Assembly (NCBI GenBank): GCA_037176845.1
Contig: JAYKXP010000179.1
Coordinates: 22,012-86,011 of the forward strand
DNA from: Paramarasmius palmivorus
Lineage: Eukaryota; Basidiomycota; Agaricomycetes; Agaricales; Marasmiaceae
Direction: 5' to 3'
Length of the DNA stretch: 64,000 nt
Both the position numbers and the translations under genes were made by a program. The notes under the pieces are model-generated. The model searched no databases. It had not been told where the DNA came from and worked only from the letters and a program-made list of their open reading frames with translations. Positions 1 through 11,560 of this stretch are shown here, piece by piece. The first letter of the stretch is position 1; the number at the start of each line of letters is the position of its first letter.

Positions 1-1000
1 CGATTTTTGGACTTTGGTATGTACGGTACTCTTCTGTCTACGATTTTCACTGTCGCTCATTGTTCCTCCTACGCAAGCAGCTCCCAATTCATCATATACA
101 CCCCCCAAAATATATTCCGCTGCAGCTCCGACCCAGTAACACCCATTCACCCTCACAGACACGCGTCCAACCCATGAACAGACACATTGTCGCCAACACC
201 AGGATGATTGCCTTTTGCACTCGAAATGAGCCTGCTATATCCTCTACGATTACTGGACCAAGATCTTACACGTCTGAGGAATCTGTGTTCCACCGGAAGG
301 CAGCCTTTACACGACTTCCTCGACCTCGTCCCTCGCGCATCCCATCAAATCGTCCAACCTATCCTGCTATCCCCTTGGGTTATTGTGCCCCACCCAACCG
401 AGCCAGGAATGAGTTCCTTGCCGACGAAGAGCGGGTAGCAAGGCAAAACAACCGTCAGGGAAGGATACTGGTCTTACGCTAATGCCCAATGTGTGTACCT
501 TTTTTTTACTCTTTTTCCGCCCGTTTTGCTGACCTTCGCACCTGTAGCCTCCTTTCAAACCGATACCCGCGAAGTTTTCGGGTCCTCACCATCCGAATAT
601 CCCCCTGCTTCATCGATTCGGCACCCAAAAAGAGCACTGGGGATGTCTACCTACCTGAACTACAACCCGACAACCCTTCAACCCATATTCCTCACCCTAA
701 ACACCTAGCGCGCTGGGTATTCCTTCAAAGTCGTCCTACCAAGAAGCGATGCGGGTGTAGACGATGTCTCGGTGTCGATACACCCGCCGCTGAACCTTGC
801 CCCCATATTACCCCCAATCCCGAAACTGGGTGTTCTTCGGGTTTGGGTTTGTTACGGTGTATGATTGGGACGTTGGCCGTAGATGATGTGGGTGTTGGTG
901 GGTGTGGGGGTATGGATTGGGATGGGGGTGAAGAGATAGCGTGGGCGTAAAGGGGAGAAGATGAATTCGAGGGAGTGAGCGTACACCCGCACCACCTGTT
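1..1000 (+). pseudogene. Decayed copy of dispersed gene family (start of window)
   Basis: The first 180 bases match, with many changes, the intron/exon region at 2,190-2,420 and the reverse complement of 28,340-28,560. All share a donor-like GGTATGT followed by a C/T-rich tract ending CTCCTA and then a short exon. The block is open only in short frames and I could not build a continuous protein. It is best read as a relic of the dispersed family described for the 14.8-18.3 and 25.8-28.9 kb blocks. The product is unknown. Confidence 0.4.
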
Positions 1001-1940
1001 CTGCGCCACGTACACGGACGTCAGCTGTGGCCTAAACTGGGGGTGTAGCGAGGAGGAAGGAGGAGTGGGTACTAGGTGAACCGCGCTATCTTTGGCAGCC
1101 GGTTTCGCTCAATGGTGGCGAACGAAAGCGTTAGTCTCAGAGCGGCATTTGATGCCTGTATCGACGGTATGTCATGTGTTCTCTCGTTAGATTGATTTGG
1201 TGGCTGACCTCCGTGTTCCTTGTAGCTCAAAGACATGATGGACAACGTTAATGCCTGTTCGCTTGCTGAGCGAAATAGGGATTGGATCACGGCGTTGGTA
1301 TACCTCACAAAACCACCAACAGAATGTTTAGTTCAAAACTGTGGTATTGTACAAGATACCACGAATAACAGAAGATACCGCTATGTCGCGGGAGTAATAT
1401 TTCATGTCGCGGACAATATGTTTGAGTAATACACTAAAACGACGCTTCCTTGTCCTCCAAACGCTCTGTGTGCCTCTACTAATCCCCGCTCTTGAGGTGG
1501 ATGTTTTGAAACCACAAAATTAGACGGTGAGATTCAGCATGACACTGGTAGAAAGGGTGTATCTTCAGTCTTCGAGGTATCGTCGTCGGCCTAATGATTG
1601 TGGTCTTCACCACTTGTCTTCGTCAAAGAGCTCCAGTAGTGAGCGTAGCTCCAAGCATAGGTTTCAAGGAGCATGGTAGATTTGGGATTATGGGAGTAGT
1701 ACGCGTGAGGGAGCGTGTTGAGCACTTTGGGGGCAAGGACTAGACGGTGTGGCTATGAGAGTGGGATATGAGCTGGAGCGTTTGAAGTGTGCCTTTTCAC
1801 AGTCATTCATGCTGCGAGATCTCTCTTGTGAGCACCGAAACAGGTTAGAGTATCGAGGTCGAAGACATGATGTATAGTTTTGTCCTGCGCAATGGATTGA
1901 GTGTGCTGCTGGGGATGTAGAACGAAGAGTACGTACCTAT
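1001..1940. other. No supportable gene
   Basis: Mixed-composition DNA with short open frames only. No splice-consistent protein, RNA gene or repeat was recognised. The run near 1,800-1,930 resembles flanks of the neighbouring repeat copy but is too diverged to type. Confidence 0.4.
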
Positions 1941-3430
1941 TGTGACATGGGAAAAGAGTAGGATATGCTGGATCGGAATCCTTAGATGGAGGAGGAAAAG
2001 GGTCGAAGTGGTCGAGGTGGAAGCGTTTCGCCGGCCGGCACTTTTCTTCTCAAAACGACCACCTCGTTCAATGGATGTTTGTCTCTGCGAGTCTAGAGGT
2101 ATGTTCAACTGTTTTCTTTGCGTCGTTATTCGATCTAATATACTTTCCAGCATTCCAAAAGGATTGACTGCAAGTCCAAATCATCAAAGGTATGTCATCG
2201 AGATTCTGGTATGTACGCTACTCTACATTTTTTCATCTTCACTCATGGCTTCTCCTAGGCAAATACCAACCAAGAACGCTATTATACCTCCGAAAATGTG
2301 TTATCCTCCATCACCGTTCTCAAACACGCCTCTCGACACCTTCCCAACCCGATTTTTAGTTCCTTAGCACTCAAACCGCTACAGTAGCCTCCACACAACC
2401 CCAGCCAACAAGACTAGCCCCCAGTTGCGTTACCCACGCGACATAGGCTCTACACTTCTCATTTCTGCCTCCCACTCCCATTACAACGCGTCCGGTCGCC
2501 TACGCTCTGCCGCCTGCATCCTATAGTCCTCACGGTGCACGTTTCCCGGCCCCACCTCTCAAGACTCCACAGAACAAGCCTCTTCACGACACCCCCGATC
2601 TTCTTTCTCATATATTGCCCTCATACCGCGACTATGAACTCCTCCAAGCACTACGAGTTCCGTTCACTCCCTTTGCTCGCGCCAGCTATCGGGTCTCGTG
2701 TTGTATATTCCACAGTCGTGGATGTCCTCATGGGAGTACCGCGGTAACGAAAGGCTTGGAGATAAAAGGCTCCGTGGCGTAAATTACGGTTGATCTGGGT
2801 TTGTTGATTCTACCGTATCATGCAGGGTGAGCGCTTCTGATCCCTAACTTTGGAACGTGCCTTACTGACATTGTATCAGCCACAGCAACGATGACCTTGC
2901 AAAGCCCCAGCTTTACCGTTCTAATGGAACTGGCAAACTCATGAACGTCCTTCGTTCTTCTCGCTGTTATGCTACTGCATCCATACCTCTTCGACAGGCA
3001 ACCATCTTGGTTGGGCAGCAGTATCCCGCTCCCATCATACCTCTCAGCCCCCTTCTTCTTTATCTCGTACTTCGAAATCGTCCCTCAAGCTTGAGTTCGG
3101 GCTCCAGGCCATCCTACTCGTCTAGGCTGCATACCTTCTCGTTGCTGGGTCAACCAGCCGAGGTAGATGCTGCCAAAGGTTGGGAAGGTGCAAGCCGTAT
3201 GAGTCACGCCTACACCAAACCCTGGTCCACGAGCACAAGAATCTGGTGTTCGTGCTCCGAGGCTTAGGTGTAAACTCGAGTGGTGAACTCGTGCACGGCA
3301 TGCCTTCTGTATTCTTCAGCCTATTGAACGCCAAACATTCGATGATTTTCAAGGTGTCAACACCCAATCTGTACCCCGAATCTTTCCAACAGAGCAGCAA
3401 AGAGACGTCCTTCTAACTGCTCGAATCCTA
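1941..3430 (+). pseudogene. Second decayed copy of the dispersed gene family
   Basis: Bases 2,005-2,110 (a GTGGTCGAGGTGGAAGCGTTTCGCC-like block with GCCGGCGG-type core) match the reverse complement of 28,620-28,720. They resemble 14,880-14,930, 18,035-18,075, 25,850-25,880 and 40,150-40,185. Downstream, 2,190-2,420 matches 28,340-28,560 reversed, and 2,480-2,740 matches 17,315-17,600 reversed, including a shared phrase around CAGCTATCGGG. Frames are broken between matching exons, so this is a pseudogene. The protein family was not recognised. Confidence 0.5.
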
Positions 3431-5329
3431 CAGCTGATACACCTTCACTTCGGCGAGTCGATGCCACTCTACTTCAAGTTCACTGGCATCCCCGAACAAC
3501 CACACAAGTATCATCTTCGGGTTCTAGTGATAAGGTTGTCAGGTTGTTTGGTGGTGGTGATGCCGAGGGTTAGGGAGACAGTGCTAGAATGGATGTCTTT
3601 GTCGGTATGTTCTATTTCACCTCCGCACAACGCTGCCTTTTCGCTGATCCTTGCGTTTAGCACAAGGAACGAAAATCGTCGCCTCTGGCTTGATAAGGCG
3701 CCACACCGGCGAACATATCTCTCTTGGATATCTCAAGCTTGGCCGGCCAACACCACCAAATTCGAGAAGGAATGAAAGTTCGAAAGGAGAACCCGAAGAT
3801 GCGCGGGGTATCAACATGGTTATCGGTACGTCTACTCCTAATGTAGTAGTTCTTCTATCACTGACATCTTGTTGTTACAACTAGCCCGGCAGTCGACAGC
3901 TTGAATTCTCATTGCCTGAAAGCAAAGATGTCGAGGCAGAAGGTCATGCTCATATTGGAGAAGATGCACAAGGATGGCCTTGTGTTGGTGGTGTGGGCTA
4001 TACTACACCGAGAGACTAACGCTGCTAAGGTAAACGTCCATAATAATCTATTTCGAGGATCGCGCTGACCTAGCTCCTCAGACTGGTGAAGGTTAATTGG
4101 CAGGAATGAGCCAGGTTCTCTCAAGGGCGGTGAGTTTTTGCGATCTACTACTTCTGTTCTATGGCTCATACTCGTTCTATAGCCAGGAACTCGGGCTTGA
4201 TGCGGAGGATCTCAGGATTGGGTTTGCTGCCCTTGCATGACGATCTGCGGCGACGCCGGTTCTTCAACGTTTCAACGCCCGCATCAATTTTGAACGATAT
4301 CTTTTGTGTGGAGCGTGCTGAGTCGGAATGGGATTGGTAGGTGTTGTTTTAGTTGAGCCTTTCGTGGTCTAACTCTTGCGTTTCTTCTAGGTATATCTGG
4401 CGATATGCATGGTGTTCGACAGTTCGGGTGCCTTCTGTCGCACTCGAGGCATGGTTTGATTGATATATCTTACGGAGTACGCAAAACGCTCGGTACAAAA
4501 CCACCGTTTTGTCGCTCGCCCTAGCTATTAGTGCAGACTCCTACCAAACCTTACCAAGCCCGCCAAAGTGTGAAGACAGGTGTCGAAGTCAATGGGAGAA
4601 CTTAGGATGCCCAGTACTTGGGAACGAGAGAAGACAGTAGTAAGCAGATCTCATATCGACAAGGCTAAACATATTGACATCTTCTCGTCTCATCCCAGTT
4701 CCAGCACGCCCGGAAAGTAGAGCCCCGTTCCATTTGAAAAGTTCAAGATAATGCTTCGCACCAAAGGCTGCCAATGGTCCATTATCAACCAGAGACGCGT
4801 CTTTCATTAACCTGAGTGGTTACTAGGACATTCAAATATTCAGTTCCGCGGTCGAATAGGATTCTAGCCAGTCGACCAGCCTAACGAAAATGTCCTCATT
4901 GCAAGTTGAGATGCCTCTAACGATACGAGGTAATCTAACTGGTTGCTCAAAAGCGCCGCGAGATTCGGCAATTGAAGGTCCGGTTGAGCATAGACGCTGG
5001 GCTGCCCTGGATGATGGAGCCTTGCATGCTTCAGTTCAAGGACGATAGCGAGGTGAGGATTTTCTAATTTCCTTTTTTCCAGACCTTTCACTAATGGTGT
5101 GCTGCCTGTAGCAGCAATGTTTCCAGTCCAACCATGAGCACCCGCTCTACGTCCTTCGACCAATCTGGGATTATCTCTACGCTATCGGTTTCAGAATGAT
5201 ATCCCAGGCAAGGTGTTCGTGCCACTTCTTTTCTTTTCCTTTACCTGGTGACCAAGACGTCCAGGAACCCGATTGCGCCCATTCTGCAGCACCATGATCG
5301 TTTATCATAATCTCGAGGTGCTTGTTCGA
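3431..5329. other. Spliced-looking but unresolved sequence
   Basis: Several donor/acceptor pairs are visible on + (GTATGTTCTAT at about 3,605 to TTTAG at 3,660; GTACGTCTACTCC at about 3,826 to ACTAG at 3,883; another pair at about 4,340-4,390). Joining them does not give a protein I can defend. It may be the 3' part of the adjacent relic. From 4,450 to 5,330 nothing was recognised. Confidence 0.3.
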
Positions 5330-5519
5330 AGTTGTCCACAGACGCTGTGAGTGACATTTTTCATGTTTGCCGTGCGGCATGACTCACTCCCATTCAGTTC
5401 CAATTGATATCATGCTCATTCACACGCTCAATGTCCGACTGCTGTGTGGGCACAGCTTTGAGGTGAACATGTGTTTTACACGCATTGGCACACCTTAACC
5501 CTCAACCACCATCTTCCCC
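5330..5519 (+). promoter_or_regulatory. Conserved upstream region of the I-x-GG paralogue family
   Basis: This stretch precedes the start codon of the first paralogue and has counterparts upstream of the other copies (11,311-11,560, 31,993-32,240 and 32,640-32,880, reversed). Shared landmarks are a GTGAGTCATG-like word, a GATATCAT-type word, a CACGCTCAATGTCC-like word and a final ACCACCATCTTCC just before the ATG. Conservation across copies whose coding exons have diverged suggests promoter or 5'UTR function, but duplication alone would also explain it. Confidence 0.5.
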
Positions 5520-7820
5520 ATGTTGTTTACAGGTTGCTCCCATGTCACTATTAACGGCGGAATAATTTCGGCTGTCGGGGGTAATCAGCACAATACCCAT
5601 GGCTTGGGCACTGGAAATGACCTGGTGCATCTCGTGGATCCAAGTGAGGGACAGTCGTCAGTTTTGGATCAGGTATGTCGATAGATTGTGACTCTCATCT
5701 TACCTGTCTGACCTTAGATACTCCAGTACCACAAACTCATGACCGCAAATATCTGTCTCAAGAGGAAGATAGCAGATACTCCAGTCAAGAGATATGATGC
5801 AGAAGGCTGGAGGAAAGGCTGGGGAAACCTGGAAGCCCGTCGAGTCATATACACTGCTACTATTGAAGATCGAGGGGAGAAGGAATTCATGTATGTCAAA
5901 TATGAAGGCGCCAATGCTGTTCAGGTGAGGACACCCTCATTTTCAATTCCTAACACAACTGAGCATTCTGCATCTATATAGGCTTACGAGCACGATTTTA
6001 AAACCTTTTCCGCTGTCAAGTGAGTAGCCCATATCCCTGTCCCCAAGCTTTTCATGTACTGATAAAGATGCAGAGATGTAAACTGGGTGGAGCTTTTTGG
6101 ATATATTGCCTACAACGTGTTACCGGCACTCGTGTTTTATGATGGTGAGGCTAAGGATTCCTGTCTGTGATAAAACCATGCTTAGCTCCATCCATGATGT
6201 AGCACTTGTGCCGGTGTCACACATATTTGAACGAAATGGATTCTCGTCCATCTTGCAGATGTATCTTTGCTATGTGCGATGAAACCCATTATCTATTCCA
6301 TTTTCTTTGCCCTAACTTTCCTCTTTACCCAGTCAGCGATAACGCAAGGAGTGGATGCACAAACGGTATGTAAACTCCTTGAAATACCAACTTGATTCTC
6401 ATAATCTAGCTTTTAGCTATTTTGTGAACTATGGACCAACCCCCGAAATGGCATGTTTCACCAAGGGCCCTATGTGGCTGATTCGTCTGGTCTAAATTAC
6501 AATGTTTGGTCTTGGTCAGGTCTTGCACTTCCCAGTAGCGAGCATTGTTCCCTCGACCTCCAGACCTACAACAACACCAGCACTCTTTTCCAATACCTCA
6601 TTGGAATTCTTCCCGTACATAATATCATCCAAGGAATCCGCCGGTCCTACAGATCAACCTCAGAGTGGCCCAACAACGAAGACACCAAACTCATCCTCTC
6701 ATCTCTCCCTGGCATGATTTACCACAGAACAACTCGAGAGGTTATCACTCACTACCTGGGAGACAGAGATCGATGGTATTATGACCCCTGGGAGGAGCAG
6801 TTTCGCGTACCGGATTCTATGCAAGAAAACACACTTGTGATGCATGATAGATCAGTGAGGTGTGTTTGAGATGGTGTTGAAGTGGTTATTTGGGCTGATT
6901 GGGGTATAGGTTTATGTTGATGCCAGTGGACATTGCCAGTGTCAAGTGGTTAGAGTTAAGTTACAGCTTGCGGCCTGTGGGTATGCGGAATTCCTTTGTG
7001 GATTCGTGGGTGTCACAGGCACATGGGATTTTTAGCCAGCTTGGGATTGAAGAGGGTGAATGGGGGAAGTATTGTGAGTTTATTGTGGTTCTTGTCAGAT
7101 TTGAAGGTACTGATTGATGTACACCAGCCTTGCTACGTCATTTTCGGGTCTACTTTCAACGGAAACAGAATGAAGAAGGATCATGCATACACACTTGCAT
7201 CTCCCCCTCAACCCCAATATACCTCTTCATCCAATCAGTTCCCCGCCCCTCTGATGATGAAAACAGATGGGATGATTGGCTGGGAGGAAGGAGGTACTAC
7301 TGGTCACTAGACTCTGCTGGGAAAGAGGAGATGTCAGAGGGTGAGCAGCAGAGGTTGGGCCTTCCGTTGTTCAGAACTTCCATCAGAGTATGGCATTGTT
7401 GGTGGGATTGTGATGCCCATGATGTGATTGAAATGCTCAATCGTCACCAAGGCTTTGATCCCTTGTCGATGGATTTGGCCCTATCTCTTGGGCATATGAT
7501 TCTTGAAGTTGTTGGTGATGGGCGTTTTGAGGAGGTCAAAGACAAAGGTGAGCTTCCCCGTTCTTCTGTCAATGTATAACTCTAATGCTGAGCCTTTGCA
7601 AGATGATGAGGTGAAAGATGCAGTCAGCATTCTTAGCAATGGCAAGAGCAGGAGTGTTGGTGTTGAAGCTCCCATGGATGCTCAGCTTGGCCCTATTGTG
7701 GATGCGCATCCAAGGCCTCGTAAAGCCCCTACCAACCCCATAAGATCATGGATTTGACAGCTGAAAGCCAAGTTCACTCAGCACTTTGGCCGTTGAAAGC
7801 AAAGGTCATTGTCACCTTAA
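5520..7820 (+). pseudogene. Paralogue 1 of ten-exon I-x-GG-motif protein, inactivated
   Basis: Ten exons align in order with the intact copy at 29.7-32.0 kb. Exon 1 (from 5,520) encodes the N-terminal VTINGGIISAVGGNQHN motif. Exon 2 (about 5,725-5,924) begins near YHKLMTANICLKRK, and a short exon carries KTFSAVK. Then come the VNWVELFGYIAYNVLPAL exon, a long exon starting at the CELWTNPRNG segment (about 6,430-6,860), and exons 8-10. Three in-frame stops are present: TAG at 6,200-6,202 where paralogue 2 has CAG, TGA at 7,755-7,757 where paralogue 3 has CGA, and TGA at 7,794-7,796 where paralogue 3 has CGA. All are C-to-T changes. The exon 5 donor is also weak. Function of the family is unknown; no catalytic domain was recognised. 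It faces paralogue 2 head-on across 1.2 kb. Confidence 0.75.
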
Positions 7821-9010
7821 ACAGTCTTATTCCTATCATGTTTTGTTACATTAGTTTGTCCTACTTGCAGTGTGGGCTCTGGAGGTAGGACTAGAATTTA
7901 GCCTTTGGTTCTAGTGTGCATAGAGAGGGAGTAGAGCAATGCATATGTTGAAGACCGAGGATTTTGATGTTGTAGGGTGACCAAGGCTGAGGGATGTATA
8001 TCTGGAACCTGATATTGAGGCTGGTCAAGGTCTAGGCAGCTTGAGCAAGGTGATGGTCATTTTGGAAAGAGAAGCACCAGTGGCAGGACACTTCCACTTT
8101 GACCACCTCTTGTCCATCCAATGCACCATCAAGATTCTCAATTCACCATACACTCATCTTATCTGACCTCACCATAGGTATGTGTTCCTCCATCACATCT
8201 CTGGTAACATGCCCAATCCATCTCTCAGGGCAACACTACACAGCATGCCTCTCACCTCAATGCCCCAACTTCCTTCAGTGCTCAGAGTGGAGATTCTGTA
8301 GGCTAAGTATTAAAGAAAAGGTGTGTTTTTATCCCTTTCCTTCATTCCTTGCTCTCACAATGTCATCACCACCTAGACTTAGACCCGCCTCAATATCAGG
8401 ATCCAGCCCCACCCTATGACATCAAAATCCTTGGTCTTTGATGGTATGCATCCCTCTACTCCCTCTCTACGTGCAACCCAAACCTACATTTCAGTCCTAC
8501 CCCCAGAGCCCACACTGCCTCTCTGTTCTTGCTATTTCAGCACTACCTCAAAACTACACCCTATATCCCCTGTCCAACTCAACATTCGACACTTATATCT
8601 ATGCTCCAGGCATAAACACAATGCCTGTCTGTCCTGTCCAGTGCTTTCAGCAGCTGCTTGCATCAATATCTCCCATCAAGTAGACTGAAGTCCCAGAAAC
8701 AAGTAATAATTACACACGCAGGTATCCAAGTTGGGGGTGTCAATAAAGATGGGTTATGGGCTATTGGAGCTTCTGGGGGATATAGGGCTAGACAGATAGG
8801 TGATTTGTTGGGAGTTGTGTGCACCTGGGAGCAAGTATACCATCACTGGTACCAGTTGGTCCAGTGCCATTCATGATCTTTGTTCACCCAGAGTCACAGA
8901 TATAAACAGTCTTCAATTACACTGGTACACATCAAGCCACTGTACATATGATAGTAGAATGAACCAGTACAAACTAATGTAGTACAGAATATGAGGAACA
9001 CAAACATTGT
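7821..9010. other. Convergent intergenic region, no gene seen
   Basis: Lies between the 3' ends of two convergent paralogues. It is moderately AT-rich with C/T-rich stretches around 8,100-8,700. Open frames here are short, lack splice support and match nothing in the window. A shared 3' flank of the two paralogues is not obvious, so this is probably where the inverted duplication ends. Confidence 0.4.
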
Positions 9011-11310
9011 TCAAGTCAGCAACCTTTGCTTTTGACGTCCAAATTGCTGAGCAAACTTGGCCTTCAGCTGTTGAATCCATGATCTCGTGGGGTTGGTAGG
9101 GGCTTGACAAGGCCTTGGATGTGCATCCACAGTAGGGCCAAGCTGAGTGTCTATGGGAGCTCCAACACCAACACTCCCACTCCTGCTCCTGCTGTTGCTA
9201 AGAATGCTGACCACATCTTTCACCTCATCATCTTGCAAAGGCTCAGCTTTAGAGTTATGCATCAAAAGAGGTATGGGGAAGCTTACCTTCATCTTCAACC
9301 TCCTCAAAACGCATGTTACAACCAACAACCTCGAGAACTGTATGCCCAAGAGATCGGGCCAGATCCAAAGACACAGGATCAAAGCCCTGGTGACAATCAA
9401 CCATTTTGATCGCCTCATGGGCATTGCGATCCCACCAAAGATGCCATACTTGGATGGAAGTCCTAAACAATGGAAGCCCCAACCTCTGCCACTCACCCTC
9501 TGACACCTCCTCTTTCCCAGCGGAGTCAAACGACCAGTAGTACCTCCCTCCCAGCCAATCATCCCACCTGTTTTCATCATCAGAGGGGCGGGGGACTGGT
9601 CGGATAAAGAGGTATATTGGGGTTGAGGCAGGGATGTCAGGTGTATGTGATCCCTCTTTGTTCTGTTTGAACTGGAGCCAAAAGTAGCCAAAAGTAGCTG
9701 TTGTACATCAATCAATACCAGCACTCTGACAAGAACCACAATAAAAATAAACTCACAATACTCCCCCCATTCACCCTCTTCAATCCCAAGCTGGCTGAAA
9801 ATCCCATGTGCCTGCAACACCCATGAATCCACAAAGGAATCCCACACACCCCCAGGCCGCAAATCATAACATAACTCAAATGACTCAATGCTGGCAATGT
9901 CTGCTGGTGTCAGCGTAAACCTATACCCCCAATCAGCCCAAATAACCACTTTAACACCATTTCAAACACACCTCACAGATCCATCATCCATCACACATAT
10001 GTTTTTTCGCATAGTGTCCGGTATGCGAAATGGCTCCTTCCAGGGGTAGTAATACCATTGATCTCTGTCTCCTGGGTAGCGAGCGATGACCTCTCGAGTT
10101 GTTCTGTGGTAAATTGTGCCAGGGAGGGATGAGAGGATGAGTTTGGCATCTTTGTTGTTGGGCCACTCTCGGGTTGCTCTGTTGGACCGGCGGATTCCTT
10201 GGATGATATTACGTACAGGAAGAATTCCAATGAGGTATTGGAAAAGAGTGCTGGTGTTGTTGTAGGTCTGGAGGTCGAGGGAACGATGTTCACTACTGGG
10301 AAGTGTGAGATCTGACCAAGTCCAAACATTGTAACTTAAAATGGATGAATCAGCCACGAAGGGCCCTAGGTGAAACGTGCCATTTCGGGGGTTGGTCCAT
10401 AGTTCACGAAACCGCTAAACGCTCAATTCTGAGAATCAAGTTGTTATTTTGAGGAATTTACATACCGTGAGCGCATCCACTCCTTGTGCTTTGGCTGACT
10501 GGGTAAAGAGGAAAGTTAGAGCAAAGAAAATGGAATAGATAATGAGTTTCACCGCACATAGCAAAGATAGATGTTTAACAAAGACGAGAAGCCATTTCGT
10601 TCAAATATGTGTGACACCGGCACAAGTGCTGCATCATGGATGGAGCTAAGCATGGTTTTATCACAGACAGGAATCCTTAGCCTCACCGTCATAAAACACA
10701 AGTGCGGGTAACACATTGTAGGCAATATATCCAAAAAGCTCCACCCAGTTCACATCCCTGCATCTTTATCAGCACACGGCAGGCTCAGGAACAGGAATAT
10801 GGGCTACTCACTTGACAGCGGAAAAGGTTTTAAAATCTTGCTGGTAGGCCTACAGGGATGCAGAACACTCAGCTGTGTCAGGAAATGAAAATGAGGATGC
10901 CCTCACCTGAATGGCATTGGTGCCTTCGTATTTAACATATGTAAATTCCTTCTCATCTCTTGAGTCTTCACTGTGAACAGTGGCGGTGTAGATGATCCGA
11001 CGGGCATCCAAGTTTCCCCATGTTTTCCGACCATCCGTGTCCCTTCTCTTAACCGTCGTCTCTGCGATCTTCTTTTTGAGCCGGACGTCCCCCGTCCTGA
11101 GCTCCCGATACTAATCATGCATTAATCAGTAAATTGTATGAACCTTATGACTCGTAGACATACCTGATCCCAAGCAGTCACCTGTCGATTCTCCTTCCTT
11201 GGATCTGAGAGTTGTAGGTTCCCTTGCACATGGTAATTGTACTGGGAACCAGCGACATTTGAGAAGTTCCCTCCTTCAATCGCGAAATTGGAGGATCCTT
11301 GAATCGACAT
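9011..11310 (-). CDS. Paralogue 2 of ten-exon I-x-GG-motif protein
   Basis: Unknown function. Exon 1 starts at ATG 11,310 and encodes SNFAIEGGNFSNVAGSQYN, a short I-x-GG-x-F-x-x-V-x-G motif of the kind found at the N-terminus of many agaricomycete proteins, including NLR-like ones. Later exons give YRELRTGDVRLKKKIAET, the VNWVELFGYIAYNVLPAL segment, a 147-codon exon with GPFVADSS, then FTLTPADIASIES and a final basic tail ending QKQRLLT (stop at 9,011-9,013). All exons except the junction after exon 5 read without stops. There the consensus GTATGT donor of paralogue 3 is replaced by GTCTTT, so splicing at that point is uncertain. No signal peptide or membrane segment was noticed. It may be functional or recently dead. 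Confidence 0.65.
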
Positions 11311-11560
11311 GGTGATGGTGATGGTTGAAGGTCAAGGTGGGTGCGTGTAGAACACATGTTCACCCTAAGGCTGTTCTCATACAGCAGTCGGACGTTGAGC
11401 GCGTGAACGAATGATATCGATATCAATTGTATTGCTGTGAGTCATGCCGCATGGTGAACAGGAAAAACAACATTCACAGCGCTTGTCTATGACATGGGCG
11501 GCAGCTTCGAAAGAGCGCCGTGCCATGTACGTTTAGGGTCTGAGTATCTTGGGGCGCCAG
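11311..11560 (-). promoter_or_regulatory. Conserved upstream region of paralogue 2
   Basis: Matches the upstream DNA of the other family members: the CACCATCACCATC-type 5' leader, a GATATCGATATC word at about 11,413-11,424, and a GTGAGTCATGCCGCATGG-like word at about 11,437-11,455. The last also occurs at 32,728-32,747 and is similar at 32,118-32,137. Confidence 0.45.
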
